A DNA stretch of 5,029 nt, taken from NCBI GenBank assembly GCA_036505615.1, contig DASXTB010000216.1, positions 1 to 5,029 on the forward strand. The letters are read 5' to 3'. Below, in pieces: positions 1 to 4,873 of this stretch (within the stretch, counting starts at the first letter, position 1; every line of letters starts with the position of its first letter). Source of the DNA: DASXTB01 sp036505615 (GTDB lineage Bacteria > Acidobacteriota > UBA6911 > JACQSX01). The translations under genes and the position numbers were made by a program. The notes beneath the pieces are model-generated. The model ran no database searches. It had not been told where the DNA came from and saw only the letters and a program-made list of their open reading frames with translations.

Positions 1-14
1 ACACTCTCTTAAAT

Positions 15-752
15 TCAAAAATGGTAAGCCAATCCTAGAACGCCGTGATGGGTTTTCAGAAGCGTGCCGGCCTTTCCTCCAGACACGTTTACAGACTGGC
101 GAGTGCGGGTGAATTTGTACTCCGCCAGCGCATAAATTCCCCTTCTCAGGCGAAGCTGAGCGCCCGCCGCGCCCTGCACCCCCAGCGGGCCGATTTCGTA
201 TCGCTGCAGGGTCGCACCTTCAATACTGCTTTCCGGATGAGATATGGTAGGCCCCGCGCCCACCCGTGCCGTAAGAAAAGCGCGCGGAGGATTTCGACCT
301 ACCTTACTCAGCGGATAGCGAATTGCGGCATTTAGCAGGAGCAGATTCATTCCATGCGAGATGGAGAAATTCTGTACAATCTCGTCCATCCTGGATCGTT
401 CGTTGGCGGGCCGCCCATTGTGCTGCCCCTCGACCATGACCAATCGGTCGGTTTCGGCGAATACTTTCAGGTGGATGAACTCCGCTTCCGCCCCGAGATA
501 AGGAGCAAAGGGAAGGAAATAACCGACGCGATAGCCGTAATAAAGAGGGAGCCTAAAGGAGTCGGAACGATAGTGCACGGGAGAGAAAAGAAGCTGCGTG
601 CCGCTGGAGGGCTAGCTGAGGAGCAGGGAGCTGCTCAAGGTATGGGCGCCGCCAAGATAAGCTCCGGTATACCATTCAGCGAGGGCAGGCATTCTCAACT
701 GAGCCACACACACAAGGGTGACAATCAAAAAGCTCCGTATTTTGCGGGTCAC
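15..752 (-). pseudogene. Outer-membrane beta-barrel protein (OMP_b-brl / lipid A oxidase-like), interrupted by an in-frame TAG
   Basis: One reading frame runs from 752 down to 15 (245 codons plus TGA), broken only by a TAG at 614-612 (codon 47). The chosen start is GTG at 752, preceded 7 nt upstream by AAAGAGAG. It gives a clean signal peptide: TRKIR, then the hydrophobic SFLIVTLVCVAQL, then cleavage after ALA (residue 25). The mature N-terminus EWYTGAYLGGAHT, the segment YYGYRVGYF, the stretch LGAEAEFIHLKVFAE and the C-terminal AYHF with terminal Phe are typical of small 8-strand outer-membrane barrels. From memory, this pattern occurs in proteins annotated as lipid A oxidase (LpxQ)-like; a catalytic role is not shown here. 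Barrel-like sequence continues in the same frame on both sides of the TAG (LLLS*PSSGTQLLF), so this is a point nonsense mutation, most simply CAG to TAG, rather than two genes. Alternatives are a sequencing error, readthrough, or an ATG start at 779 or 833. The part after the stop could restart at GTG 578 but would lack a signal peptide. Confidence 0.75.
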
Positions 753-759
753 AATAAAA

Positions 760-768
760 CTCTCTTTC
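760..768 (-). promoter_or_regulatory. Ribosome binding site deciding the GTG start of the barrel gene
   Basis: On the minus strand GAAAGAGAG ends 7 nt before GTG 752. It favours this start over ATG 779 and ATG 833, which would add charged residues before the signal peptide and overlap the divergent HIT gene. Confidence 0.5.
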
Positions 769-779
769 CCGTGGATCAT

Positions 780-1256
780 ATGAGCAAACAAGACAGTCTC
801 AAATTTACAAGCACAAGTTGCAGCTTCTGCCAAATTGTCTCGGGCGAAAAAGGAAGCTGTGTGGTATTCGAAGACGCCACGTCATTCGGTTTTCTCGACC
901 ATCGGCCGGTGTTCCCCGGACACTGCCTTTTGCTTCCCAAGGATCATTATGAAACGCTGGCTGATCTCCCGGATACGCTAATTTCAGATCTTTTCCGCAA
1001 TGTCCAGCTGCTGGCGCGCGCAGTGGAGCTAGGATTGCAGGCCGATGGGTCTTTTGTTGCGGTCAACAATCGAGTGAGTCAGAGCGTACCACACATGCAC
1101 GTTCACGTCGTGCCGCGCAGGAAGAAGGACGGCCTGAAAGGTTTTTTCTGGCCCAGAAATCCTTACAAGGATCAAGCCGCGATGGCGGAGATACAAGCAC
1201 AATTGCGATCGGCAATAGCCAAAATCCAATCTGAAGCGGTGCCCAGTGGAGGGTGA
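780..1256 (+). CDS. HIT-family (histidine triad) nucleotide-binding hydrolase/transferase
   Basis: This is a 158-aa cytoplasmic protein of the histidine triad superfamily, whose members bind nucleotides and cleave phosphoanhydride or phosphoramidate bonds; the substrate here cannot be told. The triad is seen as PHMHVHVVPR with His105, His107 and His109, the central one being the expected nucleophile. A CSFC pair (Cys14, Cys17) together with His56 in PKDHYETL and a triad-region His fits the zinc site of HIT proteins of the CxFC type. FLDHRPVFPGHCLLLPKDH (residues 38-56) and NNRVSQSVPH (96-105) are the other family blocks. The tail GLKGFFWPR occurs in one HIT subgroup, from memory. ATG 780 is chosen because the CxFC block lies near the N-terminus, as is usual; in-frame sequence back to 354 is antisense to the barrel gene. 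No strong Shine-Dalgarno precedes it, and GTG 771 is an alternative. It is likely the first gene of a pair with the Spy-like gene. Confidence 0.92.
   Translation: MSKQDSLKFTSTSCSFCQIVSGEKGSCVVFEDATSFGFLDHRPVFPGHCLLLPKDHYETLADLPDTLISDLFRNVQLLARAVELGLQADGSFVAVNNRVSQSVPHMHVHVVPRRKKDGLKGFFWPRNPYKDQAAMAEIQAQLRSAIAKIQSEAVPSGG
1248..1252 (+). promoter_or_regulatory. Ribosome binding site GGAGG for the Spy/CpxP-like gene
   Basis: GGAGG lies inside the last codons of the HIT gene, 9 nt before ATG 1262. It abuts GTG 1253, so it can serve only the ATG. The placement suggests translational coupling to the HIT gene. Confidence 0.7.
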
Positions 1257-1261
1257 TTCCA

Positions 1262-1804
1262 ATGTCCAAGGCGGTTTTGACACTACTGATATTCATCGGC
1301 GTTCCCCTGCCTTTACAAGCTCAGGCGAGTGCTCCCTATGCAGGGCAGCAAATGAGACAGCTCAAGGCTCTCTCTCCCGAAGATATTCGCGCATACCGCG
1401 AAGGGCAGGGGATGGGACTGGCAAAGGCCGGAGAATTGAACCATTACCCCGGTCCCAAACATGTTCTGGAGCTTGCTGCTAAACTTAATCTTTCTCAGCA
1501 GCAGATTGCCCATGCGCAGAGGACTTACGACAAGATGCACGTCGATGCCGTCCGGCTGGGAGCGTTGATTATTAGGCGGGAAGGGCGCCTGGACACTTTG
1601 TTTGCAAGCGGCCGGGTAAATGTGGATCAAATGGAGCTGGAAATCCGCGAGATAGCGCGTCTTCAGGGAGAGCTCCGAGCGGTGCATCTGCGCGCGCATC
1701 TGGAGATGAAGCGAGAACTGTCTAAAGATCAAATTGCAAGATATGATCAGTTGCGGGGCTATCAGTCCGGGAGTTCTCATCAACATCACGAGCATGGTGA
1801 GTAG
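1262..1804 (+). CDS. Secreted Spy/CpxP-like periplasmic helical protein with His-rich C-terminus
   Basis: This 180-aa product has an N-terminal signal peptide (AVLTLLIFIGVPLPLQA, cleavage near residue 20), so it should act in the periplasm. The mature part is mostly charged alpha-helix without further membrane segments. The block GQGMGLAKAGELNHYPGPKHVLELAAKLNLSQQQ (residues 48-81) is a conserved stretch I recognise from Spy/CpxP-related 'LTxxQ' and heavy-metal-resistance-type proteins; LNLSQQQ corresponds to the LTxxQ motif. Further helices follow (MHVDAVRLGALIIRREGRLDTLF; QMELEIREIARLQGELRAVHLRAHLEMKRELSKDQ), the last holding a second motif-like LSKDQ. The tail HQHHEH (173-178) could bind metal ions. 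Known relatives are periplasmic chaperones or metal/envelope-stress sensors; which role applies is inference. It starts 5 nt after the HIT stop and is probably co-transcribed. TAG is its stop. Confidence 0.8.
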   Translation: MSKAVLTLLIFIGVPLPLQAQASAPYAGQQMRQLKALSPEDIRAYREGQGMGLAKAGELNHYPGPKHVLELAAKLNLSQQQIAHAQRTYDKMHVDAVRLGALIIRREGRLDTLFASGRVNVDQMELEIREIARLQGELRAVHLRAHLEMKRELSKDQIARYDQLRGYQSGSSHQHHEHGE

Positions 1805-2085
1805 TAAAAAAACTGTGCTCTCGGAATTCAAGAATCGATTTGAAGGGGGCCAAGTCGCTCTGAAGGATCGGCTGTAGCATAGCCAGGGGTGAGCGTTTTT
1901 TGCGAGCCCCTGGTCTTGAGGCGCAATGTCGGGTCCGCCCCTTGAGGGGCCGAGGGATCTGGAAATTTTTTTGTAAGTCCGCCATCTCTGGTGATTCCTC
2001 CCGGCCCGTCGGGGCGGCAAGATATTTTTGGATCCTCTGCCCAGGGGTTCGCGAAAAAAAGTTTCGCAGATTGTAACTTCGAACC
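1805..2085. other. Intergenic region with clustered palindromes, no gene
   Basis: This 281-nt gap between the Spy-like gene and the CCPF-motif gene holds no convincing ORF. Apart from the palindromic block at 1883-2067 it has two A/T-rich tracts (a T run at 1966-1972 and an A run at 2054-2060). I cannot identify a promoter for the downstream three-gene group with confidence, although one is expected here. Confidence 0.6.
1883..2067. repeat. Palindrome-rich non-coding block (possible dispersed repeat or structured RNA)
   Basis: Several inverted repeats are seen. CCAGGGG (1883-1889) pairs with CCCCTGG (1907-1913). GCCCC (1937-1941) pairs with GGGGC (1946-1950) around TTGA. GCGAAA (2051-2056) pairs with TTTCGC (2062-2067). 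In addition, GCGAGCCCCTGG (1902-1913) is an 11/12 inverted match to CCAGGGGTTCGC (2041-2052), with the one difference a G-T wobble. The arm 1907-1913 can therefore pair either locally or with the distal end of the block. The first arm 1883-1889 is a direct repeat of 2041-2047. None has the tight hairpin plus T-tail of a standard terminator: the T run at 1966-1972 lies about 15 nt after its nearest stem. It may be a dispersed genomic repeat, but copy number cannot be judged from one window. Confidence 0.5.
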
Positions 2086-2445
2086 ATGGAAGAGAATTTA
2101 AGACTGCCGATTGCCTGTAATCTTTCTGACCGTGAGCAAACGGAACGAAGAACCCTCCTGTCTCGACAGCTTCTGGACGGCGTGCAGACGATCGAGGAAC
2201 TATCGGATGGATATGCTTTTTCTTTTCCCGGAGAGCAGGATTGTATTACCAGGCTCGCCGAATTCGTCGCGTTTGAGCGGAAATGCTGTCCATTTCTTTC
2301 TTTTGAGCTTCTGTTTGAGGACAATAAAGGACCGATTCGGTTGAGGCTCCGAGGAGGTGACGCCGCCAAACAATTTGTTCAACAGTTCCTGCAGACACCT
2401 CGAGAGCTTAAAGACGGGGCTTCGGGGCCATCCAAGGAGTTATAG
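2086..2445 (+). CDS. Conserved small protein with ERKCCPF motif, function unknown
   Basis: This 119-aa soluble protein has no signal peptide or membrane segment. Recognisable blocks are IACNLSDRE (residues 9-17), DGYAFSFPG (41-49), LAEFVAFERKCCPFLSFELLFE (57-78) and GPIRLRLRGGDAAKQFV (82-98). I recall uncharacterised bacterial proteins sharing the layout 'IACxL...R...GyaFrFp...ErxCCPFLxFxL...GPxxLrLrG', some of them near metal- or redox-related genes; that association is memory, not something shown here. The vicinal Cys67-Cys68 plus Cys11 and Cys53 make metal or thiol chemistry plausible, but no function should be assigned. No clear Shine-Dalgarno precedes ATG 2086. It ends 2 nt before the DinB-like gene, so the two are very likely co-transcribed. 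TAG is its stop. Confidence 0.8.
   Translation: MEENLRLPIACNLSDREQTERRTLLSRQLLDGVQTIEELSDGYAFSFPGEQDCITRLAEFVAFERKCCPFLSFELLFEDNKGPIRLRLRGGDAAKQFVQQFLQTPRELKDGASGPSKEL
2434..2439 (+). promoter_or_regulatory. Ribosome binding site AAGGAG for the DinB-like gene
   Basis: AAGGAG lies within the 3' end of the preceding gene, 8 nt before ATG 2448. It is the strongest start signal in the three-gene group and fixes the DinB-like start. Confidence 0.75.
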
Positions 2446-2447
2446 CA

Positions 2448-3032
2448 ATGACCTTTGCAGAACTGAAAACCTTGTTCGACTATGACAAATGGGCCACTAT
2501 CCGAATTCTTGGAGTCGTGGCCACCCTCAAAGAAGATCAGTACACTAAGGATCTTGGTTCCAGCTTTGGTGGAGTCCGCGGAACGCTGATTCATATCTAT
2601 GGGGTCGACCGCCTCTGGCTGGAGCGCTGGAAAGGCCAGAGCCCAAAAAGCTTGATAAGAGTTGAAGACATTCCCACCTTTGGCTTGCTCCGCGAGCGCT
2701 GGGAGGCTCTTCGAAGAGAACTGGATTCTTTCCTAAGCGCCCTCACAGACCAGAAGATACAGGCGCCGCACAGCTACAATGACACGGAAGGAAACCTACA
2801 TACGCAACCGCTGTATTGCCAGATGCAGCATCGTGTTAACCACTCAACGTACCACCGGGGTCAGATTGCGACCCTGTTGCGGCAGCTGGGCATGAAACCG
2901 ATTGGCACCGACTTGATAACTTATTACCGGGAAAAGGGGTCAAATGAAATACAGATGTCTAGTGCTTGGTTTGGTCGTGATCGGTTCGCTCGTCATCCAG
3001 GCTCAACAGAAAAAACCAGCCATAATCGCTGA
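2448..3032 (+). CDS. DinB-family metal-binding four-helix-bundle protein with a probable frameshifted C-terminus
   Basis: The 194-aa frame begins with the DinB/YfiT-type helix LKTLFDYDKWATIRIL (residues 6-21). It has the metal-ligand pattern of the fold: His49 in TLIHIYGVDRLWLERW, and His132 and His136 in NHSTYHRGQIATLLRQLG. The family uses a divalent metal, and members include thiol (bacillithiol or mycothiol) transferases and many proteins of unknown activity; the substrate is not evident. The conserved part ends at TDLITYYREKGS (residue 165), the usual family end. The remaining 29 residues (NEIQMSSAW onward) overlap the DUF2911 start in another frame and look non-homologous. Adding one base to the A4G4 run at 2932-2939 would give REKGVK followed by TGA at 2945-2947, making an ATGA overlap with the next gene. 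The tail is therefore likely a frameshift or sequence-error artefact. The N-terminal assignment is firm. Confidence 0.9.
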   Translation: MTFAELKTLFDYDKWATIRILGVVATLKEDQYTKDLGSSFGGVRGTLIHIYGVDRLWLERWKGQSPKSLIRVEDIPTFGLLRERWEALRRELDSFLSALTDQKIQAPHSYNDTEGNLHTQPLYCQMQHRVNHSTYHRGQIATLLRQLGMKPIGTDLITYYREKGSNEIQMSSAWFGRDRFARHPGSTEKTSHNR

Positions 3033-3549
3033 AGGTGGCAGCCTGGAAGAGCGCGGGTCTGCCCGGGTCCTATACTGGGATCAGGCAAAAGACGGCGCTG
3101 CCGGCCAGCTTGCGATCGATTACGGGCGTCCCGGCTGGAGAAAAGAATACGAAGATACCGCCAAGTTTGACAATATGACTAACGGGAAGGTATGGCGTCT
3201 GGGCAAGGACTTTTGGACGGTGCTGGATTCCAGCGTACCTCTAAAAATTGCCGGCACCAATGTGCCCGCAGGCTCTTGGTATCTCGGCTTGCACCGTTCC
3301 AGCGACGGCAAGAACTGGAGTCTGGCATTTATTGATCCAGCCAAGGTCCGGAAGGCGCGTCTGGACGCATTCGAGATAAACAAAGCTCCTATAGAGTTCA
3401 AAATCCCATTGAACGCGGCTGAAGCCGAAACAACAATCGAAAAGTTGACCATCACCCTCAGTTACAAGAAGGAAAATATAAAGGACGTGACGCTGAGGAT
3501 TCTTTGGGGAAAACTTCAGGTAAGCGCGCCGGTACAGGTAACGCTGTGA
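2944..3549 (+). CDS. Secreted DUF2911 family protein
   Basis: This 201-aa protein has a signal peptide (MKYRCLVLGLVVIGSLVIQA, cleavage about residue 20, then QQKKP) and is probably periplasmic. DUF2911 hallmarks are seen in order: AIDYGRPGWRKE (57-68, matching DYGRPxxRGR), NGKVWRLGKDFWTVL (80-94, matching GKVWRtGaNeaT), LKIAGTNVPAGSWYLGLHR (100-118, matching iGGxxVPAGxYsL) and KNWSLAFI. Family members are small beta-rich exported proteins of unknown biochemistry, so no function is assigned. The usual R-G-R and A-N of the core are altered here to R-K-E and K-D-F, so this is a divergent member. Its start lies inside the extended DinB frame; AAGGGG 4 nt before ATG 2944 is a close-spaced but usable Shine-Dalgarno. 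It is the last gene of the three-gene group and is followed by a long hairpin plus T run that may terminate transcription. Confidence 0.88.
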   Translation: MKYRCLVLGLVVIGSLVIQAQQKKPAIIAEGGSLEERGSARVLYWDQAKDGAAGQLAIDYGRPGWRKEYEDTAKFDNMTNGKVWRLGKDFWTVLDSSVPLKIAGTNVPAGSWYLGLHRSSDGKNWSLAFIDPAKVRKARLDAFEINKAPIEFKIPLNAAEAETTIEKLTITLSYKKENIKDVTLRILWGKLQVSAPVQVTL

Positions 3550-3611
3550 ACGCGGCACCGGTCCGCTAGGACTCCAGCTCTTTGTGTCCCCTACGCTAAA
3601 TGGGATTAACG

Positions 3612-3838
3612 CCGTTCACGATCACGTCCACGTCGACGACCACGGCCACGTCCGCGTCCAGGTCCACGCCGAACGACTCGCTGGATCGTCAGTTAGAATT
3701 TGATCATCTTGGTCAGAGTCGATTTTTGGTAACTTCCTGGCATACTCAACAGGCCAGGAGAGATATTTGCGATTTTTTTTTCAACACGGCAGACGTGGCC
3801 GTAGTCGTTTGCGTGGACGTGAACGTGATCGTGATCGG
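3612..3838. repeat. Long imperfect inverted repeat built of hexamers (CACGTC / GACGTG)
   Basis: The left arm 3612-3652 and right arm 3792-3838 are reverse complements at 37 of 41 aligned positions, with one extra 6-nt unit in the right arm. Both arms have 6-nt periodicity. The left has nine units from 3617 to 3670 (CACGAT CACGTC CACGTC and so on, ending CACGCC). The right has about eight units of a GACGTG consensus from 3792 to 3839. The central 139 nt are not repetitive but include a smaller hairpin. The 6-nt indel equals one unit, so the arms could pair in shifted registers. Confidence 0.8.
3735..3759. repeat. 7-bp hairpin inside the long inverted repeat loop
   Basis: TCCTGGC (3735-3741) pairs perfectly with GCCAGGA (3753-3759) over an 11-nt loop. 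A run of ten T follows at 3772-3781, but 12 nt beyond the stem. As a terminator it would be atypical, so I list it as a hairpin only. Confidence 0.5.
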
Positions 3839-3847
3839 TCCTTTTTT
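3792..3847 (+). terminator. Candidate terminator: right arm of the long hairpin followed by T6
   Basis: The right arm of the hexamer inverted repeat ends at 3838 and a T6 run follows at 3842-3847. In RNA from the DUF2911 direction this gives a very long stem followed by uridines. The 139-nt loop is far larger than in a classic intrinsic terminator, so termination is inference. Confidence 0.3.
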
Positions 3848-3925
3848 AGTTGCGGCTCTGCCGCGCTAGGTCTTTGGTGAAGTTTTTTCTGCGAACTTTC
3901 CGGGTCTTAATTCCGTAGTCGGAAC

Positions 3926-3974
3926 TGTAGGGACAGACCCCCCCAATTGAGATGAGATCAGTGTCTGTCCCACA
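3926..3974. repeat. REP-like palindrome GGGACAGAC...GTCTGTCCC
   Basis: GGGACAGAC (3930-3938) and GTCTGTCCC (3963-3971) are a perfect 9-bp inverted pair. It extends by TGT/ACA past a single bulged A at 3929, and the 24-nt loop starts with a C run. From memory, similar GGGACAGAC palindromes are dispersed in several bacterial genomes, some near REP-associated tyrosine transposases; no transposase is present here. It sits just upstream of the DUF4097 ribosome binding site, so it may lie in that gene's leader. Confidence 0.6.
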
Positions 3975-3982
3975 CTAATAGT

Positions 3983-3990
3983 GAGGAGGG
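3983..3990 (+). promoter_or_regulatory. Strong ribosome binding site GAGGAGGG for the DUF4097 gene
   Basis: GAGGAGGG ends 4 nt before ATG 3995 (core AGGAGG at 3984-3989, 5-nt spacing). It is the best Shine-Dalgarno in the window and fixes the start; the GTG two codons later would be too far from it to be preferred. Confidence 0.8.
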
Positions 3991-3994
3991 ATCT

Positions 3995-4798
3995 ATGGTG
4001 GGAAAGGTTTGGAAGCTCCTTCTTGGTCTGTCTCTACTGGGCGTATTGGCGCCGGCTGCCAGCGCCGCCTCCACCAGGGAAGTTAACAGGACCGTGAACC
4101 TGAACGCCGCCGGCCGAATTTCGATTGACACGTACAAAGGCAGCGTCGACGTGACTGTCTGGGACAGCCCGCAGGTGGAAATTAAAGCTAAGATAGAGGC
4201 GGATGGAAGCTGCACTGATGACGAGGAAAGGGTTCGCGATACTGAAGTACGGATAGATTCCTCACCCGATTCACTCCGTATCAAGTCTGACTACGATCGG
4301 CTGCGAAAGGGCTTCGGCTTGATGGACGTTTTCCACTGGAACTGCGGTAATTTCCCCTCTGTCCACTACAGGCTGAAAATTCCGCGCACTGCTCAGCTCA
4401 ATATCAAAGACTACAAGTCCGAGATAAGAGTCGCCGGTCTGAGATCTGATCTTCGGGTTAATTCGTACAAAGGAACTATGACCCTGACGGATCTTAATGG
4501 TTCTTTGGACCTGGAGACCTACAAAGGTGAAGCTCGCGTTGAGTTTGTGAACTTGGGGGGAAAGAGTCGCCTGGAGACCTACAAAGGCAACATCGAAGTC
4601 ACGATGCCGCGCGACAGCCGGTTCGACCTGGAAACGGATCTGGGCCGGCGTGGAAATTTGGATTCAGACTTCAGCTTCAATGTGAGAGCCGGAGGCTTGC
4701 GGGACAGAGGGCAAAAATACCGCGGTTCTGTAAACGGTGGCGGTCCTTTACTTTATGTGAAGACCTACAGGGGAGTGTTCCGGCTCAGGCAGCGATAG
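3995..4798 (+). CDS. Secreted DUF4097-type beta-solenoid protein with repeated Tyr-Lys-Gly turns
   Basis: This 267-aa product has a signal peptide (VWKLLLGLSLLGVLAPAASA, cleavage near residue 24) and no later membrane segment, so it is periplasmic or surface-exposed. The N-terminal VNRTVNLNAAGRISIDTYKGSVDVTVWDSPQVEIKAKIE fits the DUF4097 'putative adhesin' beta-helix family, whose molecular role is unknown. A Tyr-Lys-Gly-like turn recurs with Tyr at 47, 140, 158, 176, 196 and 258, each followed by a short alternating beta strand (GSVDV, SEIRV, GTMTL, GEARV, GNIEV, GVFRL). Spacing is 18, 18 and 20 residues in the central four, as expected for stacked solenoid coils. Between residues 62 and 130 a non-repeat insertion carries Cys73 and Cys117, the only mature cysteines, which could form a disulfide. 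It appears to be a single gene with its own strong ribosome binding site; its stop is TAG. Adhesin function is not demonstrated. Confidence 0.85.
   Translation: MVGKVWKLLLGLSLLGVLAPAASAASTREVNRTVNLNAAGRISIDTYKGSVDVTVWDSPQVEIKAKIEADGSCTDDEERVRDTEVRIDSSPDSLRIKSDYDRLRKGFGLMDVFHWNCGNFPSVHYRLKIPRTAQLNIKDYKSEIRVAGLRSDLRVNSYKGTMTLTDLNGSLDLETYKGEARVEFVNLGGKSRLETYKGNIEVTMPRDSRFDLETDLGRRGNLDSDFSFNVRAGGLRDRGQKYRGSVNGGGPLLYVKTYRGVFRLRQR
4511..4587 (+). repeat. 17-nt direct repeat within the DUF4097 gene
   Basis: CTGGAGACCTACAAAGG occurs at 4511-4527 and again at 4571-4587, exactly 60 nt (20 codons) apart, encoding LETYKG twice. Identity at the DNA level, including third positions, suggests recent duplication or conversion of one solenoid coil. 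Confidence 0.85.
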
Positions 4799-4829
4799 AG
4801 CTTGCGCGGAAGGGGCGTCAGAGTTTGGA

Positions 4830-4847
4830 CATTTTTGCTGAAAAATG
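4830..4847. repeat. A/T hairpin downstream of the DUF4097 gene
   Basis: CATTTTT (4830-4836) and AAAAATG (4841-4847) form a perfect 7-bp stem around GCTG, 31 nt after the stop codon. It is A/T-rich with no T tail on the plus strand, so it is a weak candidate for a terminator. Confidence 0.4.
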
Positions 4848-4873
4848 AAGGGTCGCTGCCTAGTGGGCGGACT

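Larger units (their letters stand above)
3550..3994. other. 445-nt intergenic region, repeats and hairpins, no supported gene
   Basis: This gap lies between the DUF2911 and DUF4097 genes. An 89-codon open frame at 3600-3869 exists only because the hexamer repeats lack stops; it encodes a low-complexity Thr/Ser string and then a Val/Asp string. Besides the features listed separately there are GCGGC-TCT-GCCGC (3852-3864) and TTCCG-TAGT-CGGAA (3911-3924), two short perfect hairpins. A DUF4097 promoter probably lies between 3870 and 3980, but I cannot name its boxes. Confidence 0.6.

Noticed and set aside
612..614. Amber codon as pyrrolysine or general recoding
   Set aside because: TAG ends at least three normal genes in the window and no pyl genes are present. 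A nonsense mutation or error is simpler.
354..779. In-frame 142-codon upstream extension of the HIT gene
   Set aside because: It is antisense to the barrel gene, lacks HIT-family homology, and would put the CxFC block at about residue 156. ATG 780 gives the normal family length.
1253..1261. GTG 1253 as start of the Spy-like gene
   Set aside because: The GGAGG abuts it with no spacer, whereas ATG 1262 has a 9-nt spacer and gives a good signal peptide.
1805..2085. Intrinsic terminator after the Spy-like gene
   Set aside because: The hairpins are not directly followed by T runs; the nearest T run lies about 15 nt beyond a 5-bp stem.
1313..2369. Long minus-strand frames at 1313-2020 and 1722-2369
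   Set aside because: They are shadows of the Spy-like and CCPF genes, crossing the palindromic gap, with Arg/Ser-rich translations and no recognisable domain.
3600..3869. 89-codon ORF
   Set aside because: Its low-complexity Thr/Ser and Val/Asp strings come straight from the hexamer repeats, and there is no ribosome binding site or domain.
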